Positions 16,973 to 25,709 are shown, counted from the stretch's first letter. The stretch is DNA of 64,000 bases from Bradyrhizobium agreste (GCF_016031625.1 NZ_JACCHP010000023.1:1-64000), one strand, 5' to 3'. Notes: a model not told the origin generated them from the sequence alone. Program-made: numbers and translations.

Positions 16973-17108
16973 TCGTGCCCCGGACGCAGCGCAGCACGAA
17001 GTGGTGCGCTGCTGATCCGGGGCCCATCTCGCCGCATGCCGTGCCGCCTTCTGGGTCCCGGCTCTGCGCAGCAGCGTTTCACGCTGCAGCGCGTCCGGGA
17101 CACGAGAG
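16973..17108. repeat. Intergenic repeat, family C (CCCGGACGCAGCGCAG type)
   Basis: GTGCCCCGGACGCAGCGCAG near the left end and CAGCGCGTCCGGGACACGAG at the right end form imperfect inverted arms, with an interior CGGGTCCCGGCTCTGCGCAG-like segment. Related sequence is at 60560-60775. No coding potential. The remaining 170 bp to tex hold no recognisable element. Confidence 0.65.
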
Positions 17109-17278
17109 CGCGGCCGCAAATCGACGAATGTGGCGAGATCGCATCGGTCGCGCAAAAAATCCTCTGTCGACGGTTGCGCCCCGCACCTTGATGAATCAAC
17201 CTTGGTTGGTCCATAAGCGGCGTCCCGCGGCCGGTGGTTCGCCCCTGCGCCCGCGTGCTTGGATAGAGGGAATCTCGC

Positions 17279-19615
17279 GTGGCCAACATCAATCAGAAGA
17301 TTGCGCAGGAGCTTGGGGTTCGCGCCGAGCAGGTCGAGGCGGCGGTGACGCTGCTCGACGGCGGCGCCACGGTTCCCTTCATCGCCCGCTACCGCAAGGA
17401 AGCGACCGGTGCGCTCGACGACGCGCAATTGCGCACCCTGGAGGAGCGCCTGGTTTACCTGCGCGAGCTCGAAGACCGCCGCAAGGCCATCCTCGAATCG
17501 GTCCGCGAGCAGGGCAAGCTCGATGCCGCCCTTGAAGCCACCATCATGGCCGCCGACAGCAAGGCCCGCCTCGAAGACATCTACCTGCCGTTCAAGCCGA
17601 AGCGTCGCACCAAGGCGGAGATCGCCAAGGAAGCCGGCCTCGAGCCGCTCGCCAATCAGCTGATGGCCGAGCCCGGCAATGATCCGAAGGTCGTGGCCGA
17701 AGGCTTCATCAACGCGGAGAAGGGCGTGGCTGACGCCGCAGCCGCACTCGACGGCGCGCGTGCCATCCTGGTCGAGCGCTTCGACGAGGATGCCGATCTG
17801 ATCGGCGCCTTGCGCGAGGAGATGTGGACCAATGCGCGCATGGCCTCCAAGGTGCGCGACGGCAAGAAGACCGAGGGCGAAAAATTCGCCGACTATTTCG
17901 ATTTCTCCGAGCCGCTGACCAAGCTGCCCTCGCACCGCATCCTCGCGATGTTCCGCGGCGAGAAGGAGGAGATCCTCGATCTGCAAATCCAGGCCGAGGC
18001 CGAAGCGGCGCCGCCGGGCGTGCCGAGCGCCTATGAATTGAAGATCATGAAGCGGTTCGGCATTGCCGACCTCAAGCGCCCCGGCGACCGCTGGCTGATC
18101 GACACGGTGCGCTGGGCCTGGCGCACCAAGATCCAGGTGCATCTCAACATCGATCTGCGCATGCGGCTGTGGAATTCGGCCGAGACCGAAGCCGTGCGCG
18201 TGTTCGCATCGAATCTGCGCGACCTCCTGCTGGCCGCGCCCGCCGGCACCCGCGTCACCATGGGGCTCGATCCCGGCTACCGCACCGGCGTGAAGGTTGC
18301 CGTCGTCGATGCCACCGGCAAGGTGGTCGACACCACCGCGATCTATCCGCACGAGCCGCAGCGGCAATGGAACGAGTCGCTGGCGACCCTCGGCCGGCTC
18401 GCAATCAAGCACCGCGTCGAGCTGATCGCGATCGGCAACGGCACCGCCTCGCGCGAGACCGACAAGCTCGCGACCGAGTTGGTCAAGGGGCTGCCCGAGC
18501 TGAAGATGAACAAGATCGTGGTGTCGGAGGCCGGCGCATCGGTCTATTCGGCCTCGGCCTTCGCCTCGGAGGAGCTGCCGGGCCTCGACGTCACCCTGCG
18601 CGGCGCGGTGTCGATCGCGCGGCGCCTGCAGGACCCGCTCGCCGAACTCGTTAAGATCGAGCCGAAGGCGATCGGCGTCGGCCAGTATCAGCACGACCTC
18701 GGCCAGGCCAAGCTCGCCAAATCGCTCGACGCCGTGGTCGAGGATTGCGTGAACGCGGTCGGCGTCGATGTCAACACCGCCTCCGCGCCGCTGCTGGCGC
18801 GCGTGTCGGGCGTCGGCTCCGGCCTTGCCCAGAGCATCGTGGCGCATCGCGATGCCAACGGCCCGTTCAAGTCGCGCAAGGCCCTCAAGGATGTGCCGCG
18901 GCTCGGGCCGAAGGCGTTCGAGCAATGCGCGGGCTTCCTGCGCATCCTCGGCGGCGAGGATCCGCTCGATGCTTCCGGCGTGCATCCGGAAGCCTATCCC
19001 GTGGTGCGCCGGATTCTCGAAGCAACCAAGAGCGACATCAAGGCGCTGATCGGCAACAGCGACGTCGTGCGCACGCTGAAGCCGAAGGACTTCGTCGACG
19101 AGACGTTCGGTCTGCCGACCGTCACCGACATCCTGCGCGAATTGGAAAAGCCCGGCCGCGACCCGCGCCCGGCGTTCAAGGCGGCGGTGTTCAAGGAAGG
19201 CGTCGAGGAGATCAAGGATCTCAAGAAAGGCATGATCCTCGAGGGCACTGTAACCAACGTCGCCGCGTTCGGCGCCTTCGTCGACATCGGCGTGCACCAG
19301 GACGGCCTCGTGCACATCTCGGCGATGTCCAAAAATTACATCAAGGACCCGCGCGAGGTGGTGAAGCCCGGCGACATCGTCAAGGTGAAGGTGCTGGACT
19401 TCGAGGTCGCCCGCAAGCGCATCTCGCTGACGCTGCGCCTCGACGACGAGGTCGGGCCCAAGAAGGACGCACCCGGCATGCAGCGCGACAACAATTCACG
19501 CAACGCAAGCCGCATGACCTCGTCCGCGCCGCGCAAGCAGGAATCCTCGGGCGGCGGCGCACTCGCCGAAGCGCTGCGCCGCGCGGCGGAGAAGAACAAC
19601 GGCAAGCGGGCGTGA
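17279..19615 (+). CDS. tex: Tex-family transcription accessory/RNA-binding protein
   Basis: 778 residues from a GTG start. Full-length Tex architecture: helical N-terminus (INQKIAQELGVRAEQVEAAVTLLDGGATVPFIARYRKEATG), a YqgF/RNase H-like domain around 325-450 (LDPGYRTGVKVAVVD), helix-hairpin-helix motifs around 500-545 (VSGVGSGLAQSIVAHRDANGPF), and a C-terminal S1 RNA-binding domain around 645-715 (GMILEGTVTNVAAFGAFVDIGVHQDGLVHIS). The protein acts in the cytoplasm in transcription and RNA metabolism; its exact function is unsettled in the literature. A strong hairpin lies 8 bp past the stop. Confidence 0.95.
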   Translation: MANINQKIAQELGVRAEQVEAAVTLLDGGATVPFIARYRKEATGALDDAQLRTLEERLVYLRELEDRRKAILESVREQGKLDAALEATIMAADSKARLEDIYLPFKPKRRTKAEIAKEAGLEPLANQLMAEPGNDPKVVAEGFINAEKGVADAAAALDGARAILVERFDEDADLIGALREEMWTNARMASKVRDGKKTEGEKFADYFDFSEPLTKLPSHRILAMFRGEKEEILDLQIQAEAEAAPPGVPSAYELKIMKRFGIADLKRPGDRWLIDTVRWAWRTKIQVHLNIDLRMRLWNSAETEAVRVFASNLRDLLLAAPAGTRVTMGLDPGYRTGVKVAVVDATGKVVDTTAIYPHEPQRQWNESLATLGRLAIKHRVELIAIGNGTASRETDKLATELVKGLPELKMNKIVVSEAGASVYSASAFASEELPGLDVTLRGAVSIARRLQDPLAELVKIEPKAIGVGQYQHDLGQAKLAKSLDAVVEDCVNAVGVDVNTASAPLLARVSGVGSGLAQSIVAHRDANGPFKSRKALKDVPRLGPKAFEQCAGFLRILGGEDPLDASGVHPEAYPVVRRILEATKSDIKALIGNSDVVRTLKPKDFVDETFGLPTVTDILRELEKPGRDPRPAFKAAVFKEGVEEIKDLKKGMILEGTVTNVAAFGAFVDIGVHQDGLVHISAMSKNYIKDPREVVKPGDIVKVKVLDFEVARKRISLTLRLDDEVGPKKDAPGMQRDNNSRNASRMTSSAPRKQESSGGGALAEALRRAAEKNNGKRA

Positions 19616-19622
19616 CCCCCTT

Positions 19623-19653
19623 AACCTCTCCCCGCCCTTTGCGGGGAGAGGTT
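19623..19653. terminator. Hairpin downstream of tex
   Basis: AACCTCTCCCCGC and GCGGGGAGAGGTT form a perfect 13-bp stem with a 5-nt loop, 8 bp after the tex stop. There is no T-tract, so intrinsic termination is uncertain. The sequence resembles one arm of the family-A repeats. Confidence 0.45.
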
Positions 19654-19811
19654 GGGTTCGGAGCACAGCACGATCGTGGTAACAGCCCGAGTCAAATTAA
19701 CACCCGCGTCAGAAACTGGCGCATTTGTAAGTTGATGGGGACGATCCATTCCCTTCTCCTGATCCTCCTCGTGCAGCGGGACTAGCGCTGCACTGCAAGG
19801 AGGATCTTCCG

Positions 19812-20324
19812 ATGAAGAACAGGCTTCTCACAGGGCTCGTCGCGGCGGCAATCGCTGTGACGCTAGCGACTGCGGCGCCCGCTCTCGCGCGCGGTGGTTT
19901 TGGCGGTGGCGGCCACGGCGGCTTTGGCGGCGGGCATTTCGGCGGGGGCGGGCATTTCGGCGGTGGCGGCATGCATGTCGGCGGCATGGGCGGGGGCATG
20001 CGAGTGGGCGGCATGGGAGGGGCTCATTTCGGTGGCGCCCGCTTCGCGGGTTCCCCGATGGCGGCCCGCGCGGCGATCGGGCCGCGCTTTGCCGGTGCGC
20101 CGTTCGCGACCCGCACCGCCTTCGGCCCGCGGATTGCCGGCACCGGCTGGCATGGCAGGCCGTTCATCGGCCGCCATGCCTTCTTCCACCGCCATCGCTT
20201 CCACCGGTTCGCCTTCGTCGGCGCGCCGCTCATCTACGCCAGTTACTATGACGGTTGCTGGCGCAGGAGCTGGACGCCCTACGGATGGCAATGGGTCAAT
20301 GTGTGCGGGTACGATTGGTACTAG
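19812..20324 (+). CDS. Secreted Gly/His-rich protein
   Basis: 170 residues with an N-terminal Sec signal (MKNRLLTGLVAAAIAVTLATAAPALA, predicted cleavage after ALA at about residue 26) and AAGGAGG ahead of the ATG. A GGFGGGGHGGFGGGHFGGGG-type repeat region follows, then GARFAG/GPRFAG/GPRIAG repeats, a His-rich stretch (RHAFFHRHRFHRF) and a C-terminal YYDGCWRRSWTPYGWQWVNVCGYDWY with two Cys that could form a disulfide. A periplasmic or surface structural or metal-buffering role is conceivable but unproven. Confidence 0.8.
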   Translation: MKNRLLTGLVAAAIAVTLATAAPALARGGFGGGGHGGFGGGHFGGGGHFGGGGMHVGGMGGGMRVGGMGGAHFGGARFAGSPMAARAAIGPRFAGAPFATRTAFGPRIAGTGWHGRPFIGRHAFFHRHRFHRFAFVGAPLIYASYYDGCWRRSWTPYGWQWVNVCGYDWY

Positions 20325-20348
20325 CATCGCCGGTCCGCACCATTGTCG

Positions 20349-20410
20349 CGATCGCCACCGGGCGGTTCCGTCCAGCCCCGGAACGGGATAGTCTGGTGGC
20401 GATTGTCGCG
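20349..20410. other. Large imperfect stem-loop ahead of the response regulator
   Basis: TCGCGATCGCCACC and GGTGGCGATTGTCGCG pair with a short bulge and enclose a smaller GTTCCG/CGGAAC hairpin. It ends about 12 bp before the ATG at 20422. It may be a terminator for the upstream gene or a 5'-leader structure. Confidence 0.4.
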
Positions 20411-20421
20411 CGGAGTATTGC

Positions 20422-21114
20422 ATGACCGGAGGTCACCGTCGCATCCTGGTCGTCGAGGACGATCCGGAAACCGCAGGCCAGCTCGTCGAGGAATTGACGA
20501 CCTCTGGCTACGACGTCGACCTCGCCGCCAATGGCCGCGAAGCACTCAGCCACGGCGCCGCCCGCGACTATGCCGTGATCACCATCGACCGCATGCTGCC
20601 CGATATCGACGGCATCAGCGTGATGCGCCAGCTGCGCGACGACGGCATTGCCGCCCCCTTCCTGATCATCTCCGCGCTCGGCGAAGTCGACGACCGTGTG
20701 CGCGGCCTGCGCGCCGGCGGCGACGACTACCTCGTCAAGCCGTTCTCCTTCACGGAATTGCTGGCGCGGCTCGAGGCGCTCGGCCGCCGCAGCGAGACCA
20801 TCGCCAAGGAAACGCTGCTGCGCGTCGGCGATCTCGCCATCGACCTGATCGCGCGCAGCGCCTCTCGCCGCGGCCGCAAGATCCCGCTGCTGCCGCGGGA
20901 ATTCCAGCTGCTCGAATATCTCGTCCGCAACGAGGGTCGCGTCGTCTCCCGCGCGATGCTGCTGCAGCACGTCTGGGACCTGCATTTCGATCCGTCCACC
21001 AACATCATCGATGTCTATGTCGGCCGCGTCCGCCGCAAGGTCGACGATGCTCAGGCCTATCCGCTGATCCATACCATTCGCGGCATCGGATATTGCCTCC
21101 GTGCTCCTGGTTAA
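20422..21114 (+). CDS. OmpR-family response regulator
   Basis: 230 residues. Receiver domain at 1-120 with the acidic pocket VVEDD, phospho-acceptor Asp56 in VITIDRMLPDIDG and the conserved Lys in DDYLVKPFSF. A winged-helix DNA-binding domain occupies about 130-228 (LLPREFQLLEYLVRNEGRVVSRAMLLQHVWDLHFDPSTNIIDVYVGRVRRKV). The gene overlaps the next, a histidine kinase, by 14 bp, so the two form a cognate pair. No dedicated target gene is evident nearby. Confidence 0.93.
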   Translation: MTGGHRRILVVEDDPETAGQLVEELTTSGYDVDLAANGREALSHGAARDYAVITIDRMLPDIDGISVMRQLRDDGIAAPFLIISALGEVDDRVRGLRAGGDDYLVKPFSFTELLARLEALGRRSETIAKETLLRVGDLAIDLIARSASRRGRKIPLLPREFQLLEYLVRNEGRVVSRAMLLQHVWDLHFDPSTNIIDVYVGRVRRKVDDAQAYPLIHTIRGIGYCLRAPG

Positions 21115-22177
21115 GACGCTTCGCTCCTCGACCTTCCGCCTGGCGCTGATCGCGATCGCAGCGTTCGGGGTGATCGTCGCGGCGATCATGGCGTATGTCT
21201 ATTTCGGCACCTTGGCCTATGTGGAGAGCCGGCTCGGCACGTCCGGCGATCATGACGGCTTCACCGGCATGATCGAGCTCGCGATGGCCGCCGTTGCCGC
21301 GCTGCTGCTGGTGCTCGCCGGGCTTGCGGCCGTGCTGGTGACCCGGCGCACTGTGGGGCGGATCGAAGAGATCAATGCCACCAGCCGCGCCATCATGCTC
21401 GCAGGCCTCGACCAGCGCATCCCCTTGCGCGGCAGCAATGACGAGTGGGATCGCGTCGCCGAAAACCTCAACCAGATGCTCGACCGCATCGAGACGCTGA
21501 TGGGGGAAGTCAAGCAGGTCAGCGACAATGTCGCGCACGATTTGCGCACGCCGCTGACGCGCATGCGCGGCCGGCTGGAGAAGGCCTATCACCACGAGCG
21601 CAACAGCGAGACGGATGCGGCGCTGATCGGCGACACCATCGCCGATCTTGACGCCGTGCTCGGCATGTTCGCCTCCATCACGCGGATATCGGAGATCGAG
21701 ACCCGCGCCCGCACCGGCGCCTTCCGCACACTTGATCTTTCCGAGATCGCCGCCGAGGTGGTTGAGCTCTACGATGCCGCCGCCGAGCAAATTGCCACGC
21801 GCCTCAGCCTCGATGGCGACCGCGAGGTCGCGATCACCGGCGACCGCGACCTCTTGTTCGACGCCATCGCCAATCTCGTCGACAACGCGATCAAGCACGG
21901 CCGCAAGGGCGGGCAGGTGATCGTGAGCTGCCGCAGGGCCGGTGACGGCGCGGTGATCTCGATTGCCGATGACGGTCCTGGCATTCCCGCCGAGCAGCGC
22001 GAGCATGTCTTCAAGCGCTTCTACCGGCTCGAGCAGAGCCGCTACACGCCGGGCAATGGTCTCGGCCTCAGCCTTGTCGCGGCAGTCGCGCGGCTTCATG
22101 GCGCCGAGATCGCGTTGCGCGACAATGTGCCCGGCCTGAAGGTCGAGCTCAGCTTTCCGCCGACCTCGACGCCATGA
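21101..22177 (+). CDS. Sensor histidine kinase, HAMP-containing
   Basis: 358 residues from a GTG that overlaps the regulator gene. TM1 at about 12-34 and TM2 at about 58-80 enclose only some 24 periplasmic residues, so it has no classical sensor domain. HAMP is at about 81-135. The H-box is SDNVAHDLRTPLTRMRGRLE with His147. ATP-binding motifs are NLVDNAIKHG (N), IADDGPGIP (G1), FKRFYRLEQS (F) and GNGLGLSLV (G2). The tiny periplasmic loop suggests sensing within the membrane or through a partner protein. The stimulus is unknown. Confidence 0.93.
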   Translation: MLLVKTLRSSTFRLALIAIAAFGVIVAAIMAYVYFGTLAYVESRLGTSGDHDGFTGMIELAMAAVAALLLVLAGLAAVLVTRRTVGRIEEINATSRAIMLAGLDQRIPLRGSNDEWDRVAENLNQMLDRIETLMGEVKQVSDNVAHDLRTPLTRMRGRLEKAYHHERNSETDAALIGDTIADLDAVLGMFASITRISEIETRARTGAFRTLDLSEIAAEVVELYDAAAEQIATRLSLDGDREVAITGDRDLLFDAIANLVDNAIKHGRKGGQVIVSCRRAGDGAVISIADDGPGIPAEQREHVFKRFYRLEQSRYTPGNGLGLSLVAAVARLHGAEIALRDNVPGLKVELSFPPTSTP

Positions 22178-22189
22178 GGCCTGATGCTA

Positions 22190-22561
22190 TCAAAGCTCGA
22201 TGACACCGCGGCGTGCCGCATGCGCCACCGCATCGGTGCGACCGGTGGCGTCGAGCTTGTCGAGCAGCGAGCCGACGTGGAATTTCACGGTGTGCACGGA
22301 GATGCCGAGCTGGCGCGCGATCATCTTGTTGGAGGCGCCCTCGGCCATCAGCGCCAGCACGTCGAGCTCGCGCTGCGTCAGCGCGATGTCCGCAGGACTG
22401 ACACGGGGATCGCGGGCGACGATGGTCGCGGCCGCCTGCTCGCCGGGCGCGGCGAGGCGAAGCCCGGCGACATTGCCGAGCAGGGCCGCCAGGCGGTCGG
22501 CGAGCGCGGGATCGTCGATCTCCAGCGATAGTACGATCGCGGCGGTCTTGTCCTCGCTCAC
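22190..22561 (-). CDS. LuxR-type DNA-binding regulator with degenerate receiver-like N-terminus
   Basis: 123 residues. The C-terminal LuxR helix-turn-helix (about 58-123) is complete: LTQRELDVLALMAEGASNKMIARQLGISVHTVKFHVGSLLDKLDATGRTDAVAHAARRGVIEL. The N-terminal 55 residues are too short for a receiver domain and lack a phosphorylatable Asp. Its ATG overlaps the stop of the upstream pseudo-HtrA gene by 4 bp (ATGA), indicating translational coupling. It probably binds DNA constitutively or with a partner; the HtrA-like protein is the obvious candidate. Confidence 0.88.
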   Translation of the reverse strand: MSEDKTAAIVLSLEIDDPALADRLAALLGNVAGLRLAAPGEQAAATIVARDPRVSPADIALTQRELDVLALMAEGASNKMIARQLGISVHTVKFHVGSLLDKLDATGRTDAVAHAARRGVIEL

Positions 22562-23424
22562 GCCTCCGGCCTCTCGCCGACTGTGACCTTGAAGCTGACG
22601 GGCTCGCCGCCACGGCGCACGGCGACGTCGACCACCGCGCCGACGCTCGCAGGTCCCAGCGTCCGCGACAGCGCGCGCACGCCCGACAGCTTCTGGCCGT
22701 TGACCGCCACGATCACGTCGCCCTGGCGGATGCCGGCCGCGGCCGAAGGCCCGGTCTTGTCGACATTCATGACCATGGCGCCGACGCCGTCGTCGAGCTG
22801 CACCGGCTGCAGCCCGAGGCCGAGATAGCCACGCGCGATGCGGCCGCGCGCCTCGAGCTGCGGCGCGACACGCTCGATCGTCGCGGTCGGGATCACCAGC
22901 ACGCGCCGCGGTCCGAGCACGGCCATGCCGAAAGCGTCGCCCGATGCATCGAGCGCAAGGCCGCCCTGCTGGCTTTCGCGCAGGCGGACGTCGAGCTCGA
23001 TCCGCGCGTCGATGTCGCCGCCGCGCAAGGAACGCCAGCTCTTGCCTGATGCCGACACCATCCCGAGCGCCGCACTGGGTGTCTCCCGGTTGGTCGCGAC
23101 CACGACCGACAAGGCGCCCAGCGGCGGGACGGTTGCGGCGAGCTTGACCGGCGCGATGGCGGCCTCCGTGCGCAAGAGCGCGATATCGGTCGTATGGTCG
23201 CGGCCGACGATCGTGGCGGCCGCGGTGCCGCCGTCGGCAAGGCCGATCTCGACCTCGCCCTCGTCGGCCAGGGCTTCATCGGCGGTAACGATGAGGCCGG
23301 GCTTCCAGGCAAAGCCGGTCGCGCGAGCGCGATGTGAATGCACGGAGACGACGGACGGCGCGGTGCGCGCCACAATGTCTGCGAGTGCGGACGACAGCGA
23401 AGACAGAGGAGTTGAATCGGTCAT
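22558..23424 (-). CDS. HtrA/DegP-like protein with lost catalytic residues (pseudo-protease) and PDZ domain
   Basis: 288 residues. The chymotrypsin-like fold is recognisable at about 10-190 and a PDZ domain at about 198-285 (RGYLGLGLQPVQL...GPSAAAGIRQGDVIVAVNGQKLSGVRALSRTL). Where active HtrAs have TNNHVV this has TADEAL (Glu50 in place of His), and GNSGGPL is replaced by SQQGGLA (Gln153 in place of Ser). The Asp is kept (DHTTDIALL, Asp80). There is no signal peptide, so it is probably cytoplasmic. It likely binds peptides without cleaving them. It is coupled by a 4-bp overlap to the LuxR-type regulator, which suggests a sensing or anti-regulator role. Confidence 0.88.
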   Translation of the reverse strand: MTDSTPLSSLSSALADIVARTAPSVVSVHSHRARATGFAWKPGLIVTADEALADEGEVEIGLADGGTAAATIVGRDHTTDIALLRTEAAIAPVKLAATVPPLGALSVVVATNRETPSAALGMVSASGKSWRSLRGGDIDARIELDVRLRESQQGGLALDASGDAFGMAVLGPRRVLVIPTATIERVAPQLEARGRIARGYLGLGLQPVQLDDGVGAMVMNVDKTGPSAAAGIRQGDVIVAVNGQKLSGVRALSRTLGPASVGAVVDVAVRRGGEPVSFKVTVGERPEA

Positions 23425-23458
23425 GGCAGGCTCCTGTAGCTGCCCTCAATCTGGGATG

Positions 23459-23474
23459 TCGCGAGCGTTCGCGA
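23459..23474. promoter_or_regulatory. 16-bp palindrome in the divergent pseudo-HtrA/VOC region
   Basis: TCGCGAGCGTTCGCGA, symmetric except for one pair, 35 bp upstream of the pseudo-HtrA start. A candidate binding site for the LuxR-type protein or another regulator. Inferred from symmetry alone. Confidence 0.3.
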
Positions 23475-23636
23475 AACTGGCCGGGTGGCCAGGATATGGC
23501 GGAGACATGGCGGATGGTCCGCCCTGCGTAGGGCCGCCCCCGACGAATATGTGATTGGGAGCGCCTCACGGGAACGTGTAGCAATCGGCCCGACATTGCG
23601 CGCCAAGGCCTCAACCATTTCAGCGAGCTCCGACCG

Positions 23637-24602
23637 ATGACCATCGATCTCACCCGTCGCACCCTGCTGCAGCTCGCCGGCGCCACCTCGCTCGCCATGG
23701 CCGCCGCAGCCGCGGCCCGCGCCGAGGGCACGGCGCAGGGCGGGGGCCCCACCTATGCCAGCCGCACGCCGATGCGGGTCGGCATGGTGACGTTGCGGGT
23801 GAAGAACCTCGACAAGGTCGCGGACTATTACCGCGACGTGATCGGCCTCACCGTGATGGAGCGCTCGGCGGCCACAGCCAAGCTCGGCACATCAGGCATC
23901 ACGCTGCTGGTGCTGGAGGCCCGGCCCGATGCCGCGATCGAGCCGCGCAATGCCGCCGGCCTCTACCATACCGCCTTCCTGATGCCGACGCGCAAGGATC
24001 TGGCGCGCTGGCTGGTGCATGCCGCCTCGCACCGCGTGCCCTTGTCGGGCTTTGCCGATCACCTCGTCTCCGAATCCGTCTACCTCGATGACCCCGAAGG
24101 CAACGGCATCGAGGTCTATGCCGACCGCGACCCCTCGCAATGGCAATGGAGCGAGGGCAGCGTGAAGATGGCGACCGACGAGCTCAACATTCCCGACCTG
24201 CTGTCGCTGACCAATACGCGCGTGGCCGATTATGCCAAGGCGCCGGACGGAATGCGCATCGGCCACATGCATCTGCGCGTCGGCGATCTCGCGCAGGCCG
24301 AGAGCTTCTATCACGGCACCATCGGTCTCGATCCGACCCGCCGCCGCAACGGCGCCGCGTTTCTGTCGTCCGGACGCTATCATCATCACCTCGGCATGAA
24401 CGTCTGGCAGAGCCAGGGCGCCGGCCAGCGCGACGATTCCACGACCGGTCTTGCCTGGTTCTCGCTGCTGATGGCGAAGCCCGAGCTGCTCGCCGCGCAG
24501 GAAGAACGGCTGCGGAGGGGTGGTGCGAAAGTCACTTCGCTCGCGGATGGGGTGGAGGCGATCGATCCCTGGGGCACGCGGGTGCGTCTGCTCAGGGTTT
24601 GA
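23637..24602 (+). CDS. Tat-exported two-domain VOC (extradiol dioxygenase-like) protein
   Basis: 321 residues. The N-terminus TRRTLLQLAGATSLAMAAAAAARAEG is a twin-arginine-type export signal. Two vicinal-oxygen-chelate domains follow, at about 45-160 and 205-321 (MVTLRVKNLDKVADYYRDVIGL; IGHMHLRVGDLAQAESFYHGTIGL), as in CatE-like catechol 2,3-dioxygenases. In domain 2, His residues are present in HMHLRV and YHHHLG, but the position of the third ligand (DPWGTRVRLL) has no Glu. A metal-binding role in the periplasm is likely; dioxygenase activity is doubtful. Confidence 0.82.
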   Translation: MTIDLTRRTLLQLAGATSLAMAAAAAARAEGTAQGGGPTYASRTPMRVGMVTLRVKNLDKVADYYRDVIGLTVMERSAATAKLGTSGITLLVLEARPDAAIEPRNAAGLYHTAFLMPTRKDLARWLVHAASHRVPLSGFADHLVSESVYLDDPEGNGIEVYADRDPSQWQWSEGSVKMATDELNIPDLLSLTNTRVADYAKAPDGMRIGHMHLRVGDLAQAESFYHGTIGLDPTRRRNGAAFLSSGRYHHHLGMNVWQSQGAGQRDDSTTGLAWFSLLMAKPELLAAQEERLRRGGAKVTSLADGVEAIDPWGTRVRLLRV

Positions 24603-24665
24603 TCGCCGGCGCCGGCATTGGTAAGAGCGGTCAGCCGCAAACCAATCGACCGGGATCCGCGCCGC

Positions 24666-25541
24666 ATGTCCGAATTCCACGGTGTCTTTCCGTATCTCGT
24701 CTCGCCCGTGGATGCCGACGGCACGGTGCGGACCAACGTGCTGGCAAAACTCTGCGACGACCTGATCGGCGCCGGCGTGCACGGGCTGACGCCGCTCGGC
24801 TCGACCGGCGAATTCGCTTACCTCAACGCCGCGCAACGCACGGCGGTGGTGCAGACCACGATCGAGGCCGCGCAGGGCCGCGTGCCTGTTGTCGCCGGAG
24901 TCGCTTCGACCGCGACGGCGGATGCGGTGGCGCAGGCGAAGGCCTACCAGAAGTGTGGGGCCGACGGCATCCTTGCGATCCTGGAGGCGTATTTCCCGCT
25001 GGCCGATGCGCAAGTCGAATCCTACTTCCGCGCCATCGCTGATGCCGTGGACATTCCCGTCGTCATCTACACCAATCCGCAATTCCAGCGCTCCGACCTC
25101 ACTCTCGACGTCATAGCGCGCCTCGCCGAGCATCCGCGCATCGGCTACATCAAGGATGCCTCGACCAACACCGGCCGGCTGCTCTCGATCATGAACCGCT
25201 GCGGGGATTCCTTGCGCGTGTTCTCCGCCTCCGCCCACATTCCAGCGGCGGTGATGCTGATCGGCGGCCGCGGTTGGATGGCGGGCCCGGCCTGCATCAT
25301 CCCGCGCCAGAGCGTTGCGCTCTACGAGCTCTGCAAGGCCGGTCGCTGGGACGAGGCGATAGTGCTCCAGCGCCGGCTGTGGCGGATCAACGAGGCCTTC
25401 GCCCGCTTCAACCTAGCCGCCTGCATCAAGGCCGGGCTTTCGATCCAGGGCTACGACGTCGGCGATCCCATCCCGCCGCAGGCCGCGCTGACGGCCGAGC
25501 AGCGCAGCATTGTGGAAGCTGCGTTGCGGGAGTTGGCATAG
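24666..25541 (+). CDS. Dihydrodipicolinate synthase-family aldolase/lyase
   Basis: 291 residues of the DapA/NanA class I aldolase family. The fold markers GLTPLGSTGEFAYL (GxxGE pyruvate-carboxylate site), VIYTNP (catalytic Tyr) and GYIKDAS (Schiff-base Lys) are intact. Specificity cannot be read: family members include lysine-biosynthetic DapA, sialate lyase, keto-deoxysugar aldolases and hydratase-aldolases. No lysine-pathway genes are near, so a catabolic role is more likely than dapA itself. The start at 24666 is chosen for MSEFHGVFPYL; the frame is open to 24618. Confidence 0.87.
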   Translation: MSEFHGVFPYLVSPVDADGTVRTNVLAKLCDDLIGAGVHGLTPLGSTGEFAYLNAAQRTAVVQTTIEAAQGRVPVVAGVASTATADAVAQAKAYQKCGADGILAILEAYFPLADAQVESYFRAIADAVDIPVVIYTNPQFQRSDLTLDVIARLAEHPRIGYIKDASTNTGRLLSIMNRCGDSLRVFSASAHIPAAVMLIGGRGWMAGPACIIPRQSVALYELCKAGRWDEAIVLQRRLWRINEAFARFNLAACIKAGLSIQGYDVGDPIPPQAALTAEQRSIVEAALRELA

Positions 25542-25612
25542 CTGATTGTCACGCGGCAATATGTCCTCGGACGCCCTGCCGAAAGTCCTGCCGTTCCTAT
25601 CTTCCTTGATCA

Positions 25613-25638
25613 GGAAACTTCCAGCCGCTTGCGACGTT
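25613..25638 (+). promoter_or_regulatory. Candidate EcfG-type general stress promoter
   Basis: GGAAA-N17-CGTT, one mismatch from the alphaproteobacterial EcfG consensus GGAAC-N16/17-CGTT, about 72 bp ahead of the HtrA-type protease gene. A stress sigma factor would suit that gene. Pattern match only. Confidence 0.35.
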
Positions 25639-25709
25639 GCTGCGTGAGCGGAGGTCCGTATGCATCGCATTCCGAACGTTGCCTTCAGCACATACTGCTG
25701 TGATCGCCC

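Noticed and set aside
24666..25541. The DapA-family gene considered as lysine-biosynthetic dapA.
   Set aside because: The family covers many aldolases; no lysine gene is near and the neighbours do not support it, so only a family-level call is given.
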